Assembly: GCA_029780675.1 (NCBI GenBank)
Contig: JAKOYE010000052.1
Coordinates: forward strand, 62,001 to 126,000
Direction of reading: 5' to 3'
Length of the DNA stretch: 64,000 bases
Source: Actinomycetes bacterium
Lineage (GTDB): Bacteria > Actinomycetota > Actinomycetes > Mycobacteriales > Mycobacteriaceae
The position numbers and the translations under genes are program-made. The notes beneath the pieces were generated by a model. That model was not told where the DNA came from. It saw only the letters and a list, made by a program, of their open reading frames with translations, and did not search any database. Within the stretch, counting starts at the first letter, position 1. Every line of letters starts with the position of its first letter. Below are positions 10,566 to 20,724 of this stretch, in pieces.

Positions 10566-11758
10566 GATCTGCGCTCCCAGAATGCCGGTCCGACGGGCTC
10601 GATGAAGTCGCCGTTAGCCACAAGATACCCGTCCTTGTCGATGGTGATCGGCAACTGGGCCAGGGCCCGAGCAGCCGGTCCGAAGATGGGCCGTGCGAAG
10701 TGCAGAGCATCGAACTGCGACTGGTGGCACGGGCACAAAATACGGTAGGTCTGCTGCTCGTACAGCGATGACGGGCAGCCCAGGTGGGAACAGACCTTGG
10801 TGTAGGCGAAGAGTTCACCGAAGTTGAAACTCTCCTGACCTTTTCGTTTGACCACCCGGGGCATGTCGACCGGTTTGATCCGGATGAGCATGACCGGGTT
10901 GCGGACACCCATCGCGACGTGAGTGAGCCGCTCATGGGATTCCACCGTGGTGCCGTCGCCGTCGGAGTCGCGGTAGGGGAACACCGTCTCCATACCGCCG
11001 GCGTCGATGTCCTCCGGCCGCATCTTCACGAACGGTGACTCGCCGGCCCGCCCGGTCGCCCGGCCGAGGTAGATGGTCTCGCCCTTGTAGCGCGGGGTCC
11101 AGTCCGAGGTCCACAGGACGGCCTTGGGGCCGTCGGCGGTGGGAACGACAGGCTTCCACGGGTTCTTGATCATGCCGCCGATACCGGCGACCAAGGTGCC
11201 GACGCCGAAGGCGCCCAGCCCGATTCCGAGGGACATGCCGACGAGCTTGCGACGCTTGATGGTCGAGCCCTCGAAGGCGTTGATCAAGTTCGCTGCCGCA
11301 GTCTTGCGGTCCAACTCCGAGGAGGCCCCGTCATGGCGCTCCTGGATGGAGATCTCCTCCGGGATGAACCGCTTCTGGTAGAGGACGGCGCCGATGCCGA
11401 TCGCCAGGATCGACAGGCCGAAGGTGATGCCGTAGACCGGGGTGGCCCAGGAGTACAGCAGGTTGCCCTTCACGCCGTACGGCTTGTACTCCCACGGCCA
11501 GAAGAGGAATGCCGCGAGGAGGGCCAGCCCACTCAGACCGCCGACCAGCAGCCAGACTGCGACCAGCCGCTCTGACCGCTTCTCCGCCCGAGTTCCCTCG
11601 ACCGGCCAGCGGGACTCTTTGAAGATGGTCTGCACACCGTCGATCCGACCGCCGAGGGCGACCAGTTCTTCGTTGGACATCCGTGCCAGTTCCTCATCGG
11701 ACGGCCGGTTCTCAGCGCCGCTCATACCTGCCTTGCCTCCGCTGTTCGACTCGCTCAT
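10562..11758 (-). CDS. qcrA: Cytochrome bcc complex, Rieske iron-sulfur subunit
   Basis: 398 residues. A charged N-terminal region is followed by three membrane segments (about 68-90, 105-128 and 173-195), as in actinobacterial QcrA, which has three helices rather than one. The C-terminal Rieske domain binds a 2Fe-2S cluster through CSHLGC and CPCHQS near residues 325-350. It moves electrons from quinol to the cytochrome cc subunit. The start overlaps the qcrC stop and the stop overlaps the qcrB start, each by four bases. Confidence 0.95.
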   Translation of the reverse strand: MSESNSGGKAGMSGAENRPSDEELARMSNEELVALGGRIDGVQTIFKESRWPVEGTRAEKRSERLVAVWLLVGGLSGLALLAAFLFWPWEYKPYGVKGNLLYSWATPVYGITFGLSILAIGIGAVLYQKRFIPEEISIQERHDGASSELDRKTAAANLINAFEGSTIKRRKLVGMSLGIGLGAFGVGTLVAGIGGMIKNPWKPVVPTADGPKAVLWTSDWTPRYKGETIYLGRATGRAGESPFVKMRPEDIDAGGMETVFPYRDSDGDGTTVESHERLTHVAMGVRNPVMLIRIKPVDMPRVVKRKGQESFNFGELFAYTKVCSHLGCPSSLYEQQTYRILCPCHQSQFDALHFARPIFGPAARALAQLPITIDKDGYLVANGDFIEPVGPAFWERRS

Positions 11759-12582
11759 GCGCGGGCCCCGATCCAGAGCGCCACCCCGATGGCGGCCACC
11801 ATTCCGATGATGAAGACCGCCATACCCTCAGGCGCGGGCCCGAAGCCACCGAGGCCGTAGCCGCCGGGGTTCATCGTCTGGCTGGACGAGTGGACGTAGG
11901 CGATGATGTCCTTCTTCTCCTCCGGAGACAGCTGCCGGTCGGAGAACTTCGGCATGTTCTGCGGGCCGGTCAGCATCGCGGTGTAGATCTGAGCCGGAGT
12001 GGCCGGATCGAGACCCGGCGCGAACTTGCCCGACGACAGAGCGCCACCGCGGCCGGTGAAGTTGTGGCACGAAGCGCAGTTCAGCCGGTAGAGGTCACCG
12101 CCGCGGGCGATGTCGCTACCCAGCAGCGAGCCGTCGGACACCTGCCCGTTGGCATCGCGGGGAACGGTCGGGCCGCCACCCATGCTCTGGACGTATGCGC
12201 CGAGAGCGTCGACCTGGCTGCCCTCGAAGACCGGCGTCTTCCGCATGGCCTGCGCCTCGTTGCGGATCATCGGCATGCGGCCGGAGGACACCTGGAAGAA
12301 CACCGCCGCCTCGCCGACGCCGACCAGGCTGGGGCCGCGGCCCTCGACACCTTGCAGGTTGGCGCCGTGGCAGGTGATGCAGGCGGTCTCGTACAGCTCT
12401 TGGCCGGTCCGCAGCAGCGCCGACTGTGACTGGTCGGCCACGGCAACCTGCGGTTGCGGGGTGAGGGTGGCGGCGACGACCCCGGACAGGCCCAGGCCGA
12501 ACACCAACAGGAGTGCGCCGGTCAGTCGACGACGAAGCCGGCGGCGCGACTTGTCGCTCATGCCGGAGGAGATCTTGAGCAT
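11755..12582 (-). CDS. qcrC: Cytochrome bcc complex, diheme cytochrome cc subunit
   Basis: 275 residues from ATG 12582, preceded by AAGGGG. A basic [10 protein letters not shown] stretch and a membrane anchor (about 20-40) come first, then two c-type heme motifs: CITCH at 68-72 and CASCH at 169-173, and a C-terminal anchor (about 252-272). The two-heme form replaces soluble cytochrome c and wires the bc complex directly to the aa3 oxidase. Frames extending further upstream overlap ctaE and lack family similarity, so they are rejected. Translationally coupled to qcrA. Confidence 0.95.
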   Translation of the reverse strand: MLKISSGMSDKSRRRLRRRLTGALLLVFGLGLSGVVAATLTPQPQVAVADQSQSALLRTGQELYETACITCHGANLQGVEGRGPSLVGVGEAAVFFQVSSGRMPMIRNEAQAMRKTPVFEGSQVDALGAYVQSMGGGPTVPRDANGQVSDGSLLGSDIARGGDLYRLNCASCHNFTGRGGALSSGKFAPGLDPATPAQIYTAMLTGPQNMPKFSDRQLSPEEKKDIIAYVHSSSQTMNPGGYGLGGFGPAPEGMAVFIIGMVAAIGVALWIGARA

Positions 12583-12596
12583 CGAACCCCTTCTCA

Positions 12597-13262
<666 letters not shown>

Positions 13263-13322
13263 TCACAACTTGTTTTCGGCGGCCCCTGTGATCGGGGCGT
13301 TACATGCGACGATCGGGGGGTG

Positions 13323-14414
13323 ATGTCACCCTCCTCGACACCCTCCCGAGAGCCCTTCTCCGCACTGCCGGACACCTCATGGCCGCAGGTACTGGGCCGA
13401 TTGACCGCCGGCGATGCGCTCGCGACCGGGGAAGCGGCCTGGGCGATGGACCAGATCATGACCGGCGCCGCGACACCGGCTCAGATCGCGGCCTTCGGCG
13501 TGTCGATGAAGATGAAGCGCCCGACGGCCGCCGAAGTGCGCGAGCTGGCCGACACGATGCTGGGTTACGCCAATCGGGTTCCCACCGATGTCATCGGCAC
13601 CGACACCGTCGACGTGGTCGGCACCGGGGGGGATCGGGCCAACACGGTGAACCTGTCCACGATGGCGGCCGTGGTGGTGGCCGCAGCCGGTATCCCCGTC
13701 GTCAAGCACGGTAATCGCGCCGCCTCGTCCAAGAGTGGCGGCGCCGACATGCTCGAGGCGTTGGGCGTGAACATCAATCTGGGTCCCGACCAGGTGGCCC
13801 GGTGCGTGGCGGAGGTGGGCATCGGCTTCTGCTTCGCCCCGGTTTTCCATCCGTCCTACAAGTACGCCGGGCCACCCCGACGTGAGATCGGCGTACCGAC
13901 CGTCTTCAATCTGCTCGGACCGCTGACGAATCCGGCCGCACCGCGGGCCGGGCTGATCGGGTGCGCCTTCGGTGATCTGGCCGAGGTGATGGCCGGGGTG
14001 TTCGCCGCACGGCGGGCCAGTGTTCTGGTCGTCCACGGTGACGACGGTCTGGACGAACTCACCACCACGACCACCAGCACCATCTGGCGGGTACAGGCCG
14101 GCACCGTCGACACCCTCACCTTCGACCCGATGGGTTTCGGCTTCCCGCGGGCGCAGATAGCCGAACTGGTGGGTGGGGACGCCGAGTTCAACGCCGCCGA
14201 GGCGCGCAGTGTGTTCGCCGGCGCGACCGGCGCGGTGCGCGACGCCGTCGTTCTCAACGCCGCCGGGGCGATGGTCGCCCACGCGGGGCTATCCAGCCAC
14301 GCCGAATGGCTGCCGTCCTGGGAGCAGGGGCTGAACCGGGCTGCTGAGGCCCTCGATTCCGGCGCCGCCGAAAAGCTGCTCGCTGCCTGGGTGGCGTACA
14401 GCAACCGAATCTGA
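13323..14414 (+). CDS. trpD: Anthranilate phosphoribosyltransferase
   Basis: 363 residues; second specific step of tryptophan synthesis, joining anthranilate to PRPP. The PRPP-binding GTGGD near residue 100 and the [15 protein letters not shown] loop are intact, as is the DGLDEL motif near residue 240. ATG 13323 directly follows an in-frame GTG (13320), so the start could be one codon earlier. Other trp genes are not here, so trpD stands alone as in M. tuberculosis. Its last 126 bases overlap the end of the convergent nuclease gene. Confidence 0.94.
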   Translation: MSPSSTPSREPFSALPDTSWPQVLGRLTAGDALATGEAAWAMDQIMTGAATPAQIAAFGVSMKMKRPTAAEVRELADTMLGYANRVPTDVIGTDTVDVVGTGGDRANTVNLSTMAAVVVAAAGIPVVKHGNRAASSKSGGADMLEALGVNINLGPDQVARCVAEVGIGFCFAPVFHPSYKYAGPPRREIGVPTVFNLLGPLTNPAAPRAGLIGCAFGDLAEVMAGVFAARRASVLVVHGDDGLDELTTTTTSTIWRVQAGTVDTLTFDPMGFGFPRAQIAELVGGDAEFNAAEARSVFAGATGAVRDAVVLNAAGAMVAHAGLSSHAEWLPSWEQGLNRAAEALDSGAAEKLLAAWVAYSNRI

Positions 14415-16187
14415 GGGCTGGTGACGTTCGGCCAGCAGATCTGAGGCCGCCAGGCGAGCGGTCCGCGCCGTGGCGGCCCACCCCAGCCACCGTCCCGCCG
14501 AATGCACCGGCGAGGCGAAACCCTCTGTGGCGCAGACGATCCGAATCCCCGGCTGGGACAGCCACCGGGTGATGAGGGCGGTTTCCTCGACCAGTGCCCC
14601 GCCCAGTGGGCCGGGTTTCGGCAGGACCACTTGGGCGCCGCTTCGCAGCGCCTCGACCACCGGCATCGGCGGCACCCCCCGGCGGGCGCGGCCGGCGGCG
14701 GCCAACTGTCCGTGCCGGACCACCGCGAGCAGCCAACCGCCGGCGCCGTCGGGTTCGGCGGCGACCAGTTCGGCGACCTCCGCCAGCGTCCGCAGTCGCT
14801 GACCACGCACGAGTACCTCCACGGTGGCGGCCGTGACGTCGCGCAGGCGGGCCGCGCTCTCATAGCGGCGGCGGATGGCCAGATCGGTCACCTGATCGAC
14901 TGCGGCGGCAAGGGCCTCGCTATCGGTTCCGGTGATCAGTGCCGCCGCCCGGCGGGGCGCCTCGGCGTAGTCGGTCGCCGAGACTCCGGAGGGGGCCGGG
15001 CATGGCGCAACCTCCCGTTCGGGGCAGGCCGGTCCGTGTTGGGCGTTGCGGCCGATCCGATTGGCGCAGGTGCGCACCCCGGTGAAGCGCGCGATCAGGG
15101 TGGCGGTGTCGACGGCGTCCGCCCTATTCCGGAACGGTCCCACGGCCTGACCGGTGCGAGGTTCGCGCACCACCGACATCCGGGGGAAGGCCTCGTCGGT
15201 CAGCACCACCCACCACCACCGTTGCGGAAACCGGGAGCGCCGGTTGTACGGCGGGGCATGGGCGACCAGCAGGCGCAATTCCCGCACACCGGCTTCCAGG
15301 GCGTGAGCGCACTCGACATGCTCGACCCGTTCGGCGAGTGCGACCATCTCCTTCATCCGTCCGCGGGGATCCGCGCCGGTGAAGTACTGGTTCACCCGCC
15401 TCCTCAGGTTGCTGGCCGTGCCGATGTAAAGGACCTCGTCGCCGGGTCCGCGGAAGAGGTAGACCCCCGGCCGATGCGGCAGATTGTGTGCTAGCGCCCG
15501 TTTGGCCCGTTGGGCGTTGGTGACGGTGGGCAGATACCCGCGTAACTCGGTGAGGGTGGTGATGCCCTGATTGCCGACCCGTTCGATGAGCGCGTGGAGG
15601 ACGTCCACGGTGGCGCGGGCGTCGTCGAGCGCCCGGTGGGTGGGTTCGGTGGCAGAGCCGACCAGTCTGGCCAGAGCGGAGAGTCGGACGCTGGGGGCCT
15701 CTTCGCGACTGAGCACCCGGCGGGCCAGGCGCACCGTGCACAGCACCGGAATCTGCCCGGGCCAGGCGATGCCGCACTGGCGCGCGGCTGCCCGGAGGAA
15801 GCCGATGTCGAAGCCGGCGTTGTGGGCCACCAGCACCGCTCCGTGTGCGAACTCCAGGAACATCGGCAACACCGTCGCGATGGTGGGGGCATTGCGCACC
15901 ATCGCGGTGGTGATACCGGTCAACTCGACGATCTGCGGCGGGATGTCCCGCCCCGGATCCACCAAAGTGGCGAACTCGCCGATGACCTCACCGCCGCGGA
16001 TCTTGACCGCGCCGATCTCGGTGATCGCGTCGTGGCGCCCATCCGGTCCCGCTTTCGCCCGGCTCCCGGTGGTCTCCAGATCGACGACGACGAACGTGAC
16101 CTCGCGCAGCGAGGGCTCCGCCGCCGCGAACCCCGGATCGTCGAGATCGCCGAAGCTCAACTGGGCATCGGACCGGGAGCCGGACAC
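14289..16187 (-). CDS. DEDDh exonuclease fused to UvrC N-terminal-like domain
   Basis: 632 residues. Residues about 25-195 are a DnaQ/epsilon-type 3'-5' exonuclease: VVDLETTG (Asp and Glu ligands), [10 protein letters not shown], and HRALDDA near 185. From about 235 a GIY-YIG nuclease module (PGVYLFRG...[10 protein letters not shown]) resembles UvrC N-terminus or Cho, followed by a UvrC-like middle region with a Cys-containing stretch. This matches M. tuberculosis Rv2191 in order and length. It presumably acts in DNA repair or processing. The last 42 or so codons are antisense to trpD, so the natural end is worth testing. GTG start at 16187 with no good ribosome site. Confidence 0.88.
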   Translation of the reverse strand: MSGSRSDAQLSFGDLDDPGFAAAEPSLREVTFVVVDLETTGSRAKAGPDGRHDAITEIGAVKIRGGEVIGEFATLVDPGRDIPPQIVELTGITTAMVRNAPTIATVLPMFLEFAHGAVLVAHNAGFDIGFLRAAARQCGIAWPGQIPVLCTVRLARRVLSREEAPSVRLSALARLVGSATEPTHRALDDARATVDVLHALIERVGNQGITTLTELRGYLPTVTNAQRAKRALAHNLPHRPGVYLFRGPGDEVLYIGTASNLRRRVNQYFTGADPRGRMKEMVALAERVEHVECAHALEAGVRELRLLVAHAPPYNRRSRFPQRWWWVVLTDEAFPRMSVVREPRTGQAVGPFRNRADAVDTATLIARFTGVRTCANRIGRNAQHGPACPEREVAPCPAPSGVSATDYAEAPRRAAALITGTDSEALAAAVDQVTDLAIRRRYESAARLRDVTAATVEVLVRGQRLRTLAEVAELVAAEPDGAGGWLLAVVRHGQLAAAGRARRGVPPMPVVEALRSGAQVVLPKPGPLGGALVEETALITRWLSQPGIRIVCATEGFASPVHSAGRWLGWAATARTARLAASDLLAERHQPSDSVAVRHPGSEQLFGGAGIEGLSSPVQPLLPGRQPFGVAG

Positions 16188-16349
16188 AGGGCATCACGGT
16201 AGGCACCCGCACCGACAACACCCACTCCGACAACAGCGGTGCGCCGCGCTCACGGGGCGAGTCCGCATCGCCGGCACCGGAACTTGTCAGAGTCCGTCAC
16301 TACCGTCCGGATCAGTGGGGGTCAATGGAGTCACCTCAGGAGGAGCGGG

Positions 16350-16700
16350 ATGAATCAGTTCGGTGATCAGTCCGACACACGGTTCGACACGACGTTCGAC
16401 AGCGCGACGTTCGACAGCGCGACGTTCGACAGCGCGACGTCCGACAGCGCGACGTCCGACAGCGCGACGTCAGGCGGCGGGCCGGAGCGACCGGCTGAAC
16501 CGGTCGTCATCGACTGCGACGACTGCGCCGTTCGCGGTCCCGGATGTCGCGAGTGCGTCGTCAGCGTCCTGCTCGGGGTGCCCGAGACGCTGCTGGACGA
16601 TGAGCGGGCGGCGTTGGAGGTGCTCGCCGAGGCGGGACTGGCGCCCCGGCTGCGGTTGGTGCCCATCCGCCGAAGGGAACATCCGGGTCTGGCCGGGTGA
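16350..16700 (+). CDS. Small Cys-rich conserved protein with 5-residue repeats
   Basis: 116 residues. AGGAGG lies six bases before ATG 16350, so it is very likely translated. Residues 16-40 are five copies of a five-residue unit (FDSAT or SDSAT) encoded by a 15-bp tandem array. The conserved part follows: VVIDCDDCAVRGPGCRECVVSVLLG, with C-x2-C ... C-x2-C that could bind zinc or a cluster. The C-terminal half has an amphipathic AALEVLAEAGL helix and a basic end. I recall similar small proteins next to NlpC/P60 genes in other actinobacteria; function unknown. Confidence 0.75.
   Translation: MNQFGDQSDTRFDTTFDSATFDSATFDSATSDSATSDSATSGGGPERPAEPVVIDCDDCAVRGPGCRECVVSVLLGVPETLLDDERAALEVLAEAGLAPRLRLVPIRRREHPGLAG
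16395..16469 (+). repeat. 15-bp tandem array x5 in coding sequence
   Basis: Five units of T(T/C)CGACAGCGCGACG: three with TTC then two with TCC. Each unit is five codons, so copy changes keep the reading frame. Confidence 0.95.
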
Positions 16701-16772
16701 TCGAGCGGACGTACGGGTCCACCCGGTTACTGTGACGGGTGCGTCGACTGGGACGGCAGTGCCGGAAGTTTT

Positions 16773-16791
16773 TTGACAGATATGTTCTGTC
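16773..16791 (+). promoter_or_regulatory. TTGACA box and inverted repeat upstream of the NlpC/P60 gene
   Basis: TTGACA at 16773-16778 sits within GACAGA-TATGT-TCTGTC (16775-16791), a 6-bp inverted repeat. This stretch is AT-richer than its surroundings, about 110 bases before the endopeptidase start. It could be a -35 with an overlapping operator, though no good -10 is found 17 bases on. Low confidence. Confidence 0.3.
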
Positions 16792-16902
16792 CGTTGGACA
16801 AAGTTGATGCCGTTTCGTAACCTGACCGAGACCTAAGTCGACCTATCGGGTGACATCGCACACGTCTGGCGAGTCGATTCCATAGCAGTCAAAGGATGCA
16901 TC

Positions 16903-18069
16903 TTGATTTTTGACCGCATGTCTCGTACCCGTTCCGTCGCCACTCAAACACATCGCAGGTCGATCAGGACACCGCTTGCCGGGATCCTCGCCGGCGTCAC
17001 CCTGGTAGCCGGGATGTTGTCGGGAGCCGCGGTCGCCGACCCCGCCGAGGACGCCCTGGCCAAGCTCACCGAACTCTCTCGTCAGGCCGAACAGCTGACG
17101 GAGGCCACGCACGCCGCGCAGCTGGACCTGGACAAGAAGCTGCAGGAGCAGGCCGCGGCCGACGCCAAGCATGCCGAGGATCTCGCGGCACTGGAGGCTG
17201 CCAAGGTACAGCTGGGGACCTACCAGGGCGCGGTCGACCGGCTGGCGGCGGCGACGTACATGGGTGGCCGGACCGACGGACTCAACGCCATCCTCACCGC
17301 GCATTCCCCGCAGGGTCTGATCGACACGATGTCCGTCCAGCGGGTGATGGCCATCGAGATGTCGGCGCAGATGACGAGTTTCCGGCAGGCCAATACGACG
17401 GCGGCCACCGTGGAGGCTGCGTCCGCCCACTCTGCCGCCGAGGCGAAGGCCGCCGCGGACGCGGCGGCGGCCGTCCGCGCCGACCTGCAGCGCAAGCAGT
17501 CGCAACTGCAGGTGCAGATCGCCACGGTGAAGTCTCGCTACCTTGCCCTGACTCCCGACCAGCGTGCCGCGCTCGCCGCGCCGGTCGCTCCGCCGCCTGC
17601 GGCGCCGGCGGTCCCGGCCCCCGAGGCCGTGCCCGGACCCGCTCCCGAGGCGGCCCCCGAAGCCGTTCCGCCCGGCGATATCGCCACCCTGGCCGCCCTG
17701 CCCACCCCGAGCGGTGGCGGTAGCGGAGCCGGAGTGGCCGCCGTCCAGGCGGCTCTGACCCGGATCGGGTCCCCCTACTCGTGGGGTGGCTCGGGCCCCA
17801 GCGCTTTTGACTGCTCCGGCCTGGTGATGTGGTCCTTCCAGCAGGCGGGGGTCTTCCTGCCGCACTCAAGCTATGCCTTGGCCGCGGGGGGCCAGCCGGT
17901 GTCGATGGATCAGATGCAGCCCGGTGACATCGTGACGCAGTACTCGGACGCCTCCCACGTCGGCATCTATATCGGCGACGGTCTGATGGTTCACGCCTCC
18001 ACCTACGGAATTCCGGTTCGGGTCGAGTCGATCCACAGCGCCCCGATCTACAACATCCGCCGTTACTGA
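16903..18069 (+). CDS. NlpC/P60 peptidoglycan endopeptidase (Rv2190c-like)
   Basis: 388 residues. Signal peptide or anchor at about 25-48 ending AVADPAED, a coiled-coil of about 170 residues (TELSRQAEQLTEATHAAQ...), a Pro/Ala linker, then an NlpC/P60 domain: FDCSGLVMW supplies the catalytic Cys near 305, SHVGIYIGDG the His near 353, and MVHAST follows. It cleaves peptide stems in peptidoglycan outside the cell; the coiled coil would hold or inhibit the domain as in RipA-type enzymes. TTG 16903 is chosen because AAAGGA ends six bases before it; ATG 16918 is the alternative. Next to division genes in order, like the M. tuberculosis homologue. Confidence 0.9.
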   Translation: MIFDRMSRTRSVATQTHRRSIRTPLAGILAGVTLVAGMLSGAAVADPAEDALAKLTELSRQAEQLTEATHAAQLDLDKKLQEQAAADAKHAEDLAALEAAKVQLGTYQGAVDRLAAATYMGGRTDGLNAILTAHSPQGLIDTMSVQRVMAIEMSAQMTSFRQANTTAATVEAASAHSAAEAKAAADAAAAVRADLQRKQSQLQVQIATVKSRYLALTPDQRAALAAPVAPPPAAPAVPAPEAVPGPAPEAAPEAVPPGDIATLAALPTPSGGGSGAGVAAVQAALTRIGSPYSWGGSGPSAFDCSGLVMWSFQQAGVFLPHSSYALAAGGQPVSMDQMQPGDIVTQYSDASHVGIYIGDGLMVHASTYGIPVRVESIHSAPIYNIRRY

Positions 18070-18115
18070 ATCCGCCGTCACTGAATCCGCCGTCACTGAA
18101 TCCGCCATCACTGGA
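18056..18115 (+). repeat. 15-bp tandem array x4 across the 3' end of the endopeptidase gene
   Basis: Units at 18056, 18071, 18086 and 18101 of TCCGCCGTCACTGAA with one to two changes in the outer copies. Each of the first three carries the in-frame stop codon of the NlpC/P60 gene, so the array looks like serial duplication of the gene's last codons. Confidence 0.92.
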
Positions 18116-18157
18116 CCCGCCGGCGCCGACATCGAGCGCGGGCACCGGTGCCGCGCG

Positions 18158-18958
18158 ATGGGGCCGGTCCTTGTCGCCGTCCTGCTGATCGCCGAGTTCG
18201 TCGGCGCCGCGGTCCTCCTCGCAACCCACCACCGCAATGCCCCGGACAGTGCGGTCGCCCGCTCGGTGCGGCTGGTCGACATGGGCGGACCGGCGACCGC
18301 GCCGTTACTCGACCGGGTCGCTACGGGTATGGATCGGGCGATCGCGGCCGTGGAGCGGTTCTGGGGTCCGGATTGGCCCGATGAGATCGTCGTGGTCGCC
18401 ACCGGTTCCCCCGCCCAGTTCGTTGCCGAGGCGGGCCTCGATCCCGCGCGGCAGTGGGATGACATCGCGGCAGTCGCAGTCGCCGACAGGGTCGACACCG
18501 TTGCCCGGCGGGCCTTTGGCCAGCGAATCGTGCTGGCCCCGGGGGCCGCTGCCATGTCGGACTCCGCCCTGCAGTTGGTGATCACCCACGAACTGTTCCA
18601 CCTGGCGGCCCGGGCCGACACCGCGTTGGACGCTCCCGAATGGCTCACCGAAGGGGTGGCCGACTTCGTTGCCCGCCCCGCGGCGCCGCTGCCGCCCGCC
18701 GCGGCGGAGGATCCCGGGCTGCCCGATGACACCGAACTCGACCGTGCCGGTCCGGCCCGGTCAGCGGGCTACGACCGGGCCTGGTGGTTCGCGAGGTTCG
18801 TCGCCGAGGAGTTCGGGACCGAGGGGCTGCTCAGGCTGTACCGGAACGCCTGCGGTCCCGGACATCCGCAGTTCCCGGCAGCCGTCATCCGGGCACTGGG
18901 CATCGACATCACCGAACTGCGGGACCGGTGGGCCCGGTGGTTGTCCCGACCCGGCTAG
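18158..18958 (+). CDS. Membrane-anchored HExxH metallopeptidase-like protein (Rv2189c-like)
   Basis: 266 residues. An N-terminal membrane segment (about 2-22) is followed by an exported domain with VITHELFHLAAR (HExxH, about residues 146-150) and, 15 or so residues on, APEWLTEGVADF, where the Glu could be the third zinc ligand as in gluzincins (peptidase-MA-like fold). So a secreted zinc peptidase is likely, but the substrate is unknown. No ribosome site precedes ATG 18158; the frame is open back through the 15-bp array but contains no other start there. pimB' follows 10 bases later. Confidence 0.8.
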   Translation: MGPVLVAVLLIAEFVGAAVLLATHHRNAPDSAVARSVRLVDMGGPATAPLLDRVATGMDRAIAAVERFWGPDWPDEIVVVATGSPAQFVAEAGLDPARQWDDIAAVAVADRVDTVARRAFGQRIVLAPGAAAMSDSALQLVITHELFHLAARADTALDAPEWLTEGVADFVARPAAPLPPAAAEDPGLPDDTELDRAGPARSAGYDRAWWFARFVAEEFGTEGLLRLYRNACGPGHPQFPAAVIRALGIDITELRDRWARWLSRPG

Positions 18959-18968
18959 CGTGTCGGCG

Positions 18969-20192
18969 ATGACACGGATCCTTCTGGTCACCAACGACTT
19001 CCCGCCGCGGCCCGGCGGGATCCAGTCGTATCTCGAGCAGTTCGTGATCCGACTTGTGGGCGGGGGACACGTCGCGGGCGATGAGGTGACGGTGTACGCG
19101 CCGCAGTGGAAGGGGGCTGCGGAGTACGACCGGGCGTCCCCGGTGCGTATCGTCCGCCATCCCGGATCGTTGATGCTGCCCGAGCCCACCGTGGACCGGC
19201 GGATGCGCGCACTCATCGCCGAGCACGACATCGACACGGTGTGGTTCGGCGCAGCCGCCCCGCTGGCGCTGCTTGCCCCACGCGCCCGGGCCGCCGGCGC
19301 CGCCCGGGTCCTGGCAAGCACCCATGGTCACGAGGTGGGCTGGTCGATGCTGCCCGGCGCCCGCGCGGCACTGCGGCGGATCGGCGACACCACCGACGTC
19401 ATCACCTATGTGAGCAGTTACACCCGCAGTCGGTTCGCATCGGCGTTCGGGCCGTGGGCCCGTCTGGAGCATCTGCCGCCCGGCGTGGACACCGACCGGT
19501 TCCGGCCTGATCCGGCCGCCCGCGCTGAGCTACGCCAACGCTACGGTCTGGGCGAGCGCCCGGTGGCGGTGTGCGTATCCCGGCTGGTGCCCCGTAAAGG
19601 GCAGGACATGCTCATCCGGGCATGGCCGGACATTCGCCGACGGGTCGACGGGGCTGTGTTGGTGATCGTCGGCGGTGGTCCTTACGCAGGCGGCCTGCAT
19701 CGGCTCGCGCAGGACAGTGCCCCCAGATCGAATGCCCCCGCATCGAGTGGCCCCGGATCGAATGACCCGGCATCGGACATCGTGTTCACCGGCGGGGTCC
19801 CCGCGGCCGAACTGTCTGCGCATTACGCAATGGCCGACGTTTTCGCGATGCCGTGTCGGACTCGTGGCGCCGGCCTCGACGTGGAGGGGCTGGGAATCGT
19901 GTTCCTCGAGGCGTCGGCGACCGGGGTTCCGGTGGTGGCCGGCCGCTCCGGAGGGGCGCCCGAGACGGTTCGCGACGGGGAAACCGGGCGGGTGGTCGAC
20001 GGCCGCGACCTCGGCGGCATCGTCGGGGCCGTCAGTTCGTTGCTGGCGGAACCACAGCTCGCCGCCGTGATGGGAGCCGCCGGACGCAACTGGGTCAGCC
20101 GGGCCTGGAACTGGGAGCTGCACACCGCGCGGCTGGCTGCTCTGCTGGGGCTGTCATCAGGGTCCTCGTGCGACCCGGTGGCCGGTATGTGA
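18969..20192 (+). CDS. pimB: PimB': GDP-mannose-dependent alpha-(1->6) mannosyltransferase
   Basis: 407 residues, GT4/GT-B fold. N-terminal LLVTNDFPPRPGGIQSYL is the GG loop; STHGHEVGWSMLP, SRLVPRKGQDMLI and the C-terminal donor-site EGLGIVFLEASATGVPVVAG (E-x7-E) follow. It adds the second mannose to phosphatidylinositol monomannoside at the cytoplasmic face of the membrane, starting PIM, lipomannan and lipoarabinomannan. An insertion near residues 251-270 of four five-residue xPxSx repeats is absent from the M. tuberculosis protein as I recall it. mptA and an Rv2181-like gene in this window act later in the pathway. Confidence 0.92.
   Translation: MTRILLVTNDFPPRPGGIQSYLEQFVIRLVGGGHVAGDEVTVYAPQWKGAAEYDRASPVRIVRHPGSLMLPEPTVDRRMRALIAEHDIDTVWFGAAAPLALLAPRARAAGAARVLASTHGHEVGWSMLPGARAALRRIGDTTDVITYVSSYTRSRFASAFGPWARLEHLPPGVDTDRFRPDPAARAELRQRYGLGERPVAVCVSRLVPRKGQDMLIRAWPDIRRRVDGAVLVIVGGGPYAGGLHRLAQDSAPRSNAPASSGPGSNDPASDIVFTGGVPAAELSAHYAMADVFAMPCRTRGAGLDVEGLGIVFLEASATGVPVVAGRSGGAPETVRDGETGRVVDGRDLGGIVGAVSSLLAEPQLAAVMGAAGRNWVSRAWNWELHTARLAALLGLSSGSSCDPVAGM
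19719..19778 (+). repeat. 15-bp tandem array x4 inside pimB'
   Basis: Four diverged 15-bp units (19719, 19734, 19749, 19764) sharing the pattern xxCCCxxxATCGxxx encode APRSN, APASS, GPGSN and DPASD. The array lies just before the conserved FTGGVP segment of the GT-B C-terminal domain. Confidence 0.85.
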
Positions 20193-20203
20193 AGCTGAGG
20201 ACT

Positions 20204-20593
20204 GTGACCAGCATCCAAGTCGCCGACGAAATGTTCGTTGCCGCCGACCCCGCGGAGGTGGGCCGCGCGGTGTCGGACCGGGCGGCATGGCGGCGCTGGT
20301 TCCCCGACCTTCGTCTCGAGGTGGTCGAGGACCGGGCGGAGAAGGGAGTGCGCTGGACGGTTGCCGGCCCCCTGACCGGCACCATGGAGATCTGGCTGCA
20401 GCCGATGCTCGATGGGGTCATCCTGCACTACTTCCTCCACGCCGAGCCGACCGGCGCGACCGGAGCCCAACTGGCGAAGATGAACCTCGCGGAGATGACC
20501 CATCAGCGCAGGGTGGCAGGGAAGCGGATGGCCTTCGAGGTGAAGAACACGCTGGAGGCCTCCCGCCCGGTGGGTGTGGCGCCGGGAGCCTGA
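20204..20593 (+). CDS. SRPBCC/polyketide-cyclase-like protein (Rv2186c-like)
   Basis: 129 residues from GTG 20204 (GAGG just upstream). Sequence VADEMFVAADPAEVGRAVSD...WRRWFPDLRLEVVEDR...IWLQPMLDGVILHYFLHAEP suggests a START/SRPBCC helix-grip fold that binds a hydrophobic ligand. Ends with GKRMAFEVKNTLEASR. No catalytic residues are known for the family. Same length and neighbour order as Rv2186c, but the intervening fadD15 of M. tuberculosis is missing, leaving only 11 bases after pimB'. Confidence 0.82.
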   Translation: MTSIQVADEMFVAADPAEVGRAVSDRAAWRRWFPDLRLEVVEDRAEKGVRWTVAGPLTGTMEIWLQPMLDGVILHYFLHAEPTGATGAQLAKMNLAEMTHQRRVAGKRMAFEVKNTLEASRPVGVAPGA

Positions 20594-20724
20594 TACCGGG
20601 CTGCCGCAGCGCGGTGCAGGGTACGGTTTCTGTTTGCGGGTACGCGTGCTGTCCCGGAAACACGACCTGGCTCGGGCGACTCACCAGAGGGCGACGGACC
20701 AGAGATGGGAAAGCGAAGACAACA

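Noticed and set aside
16395..16469. CRISPR-like array
   Set aside because: Units are directly adjacent with no spacers and keep a reading frame; this is a coding tandem repeat.
18148..18384. Alternative frame starting at GTG 18148
   Set aside because: Arg/Pro-rich shadow of the HExxH protein gene without homology signals.
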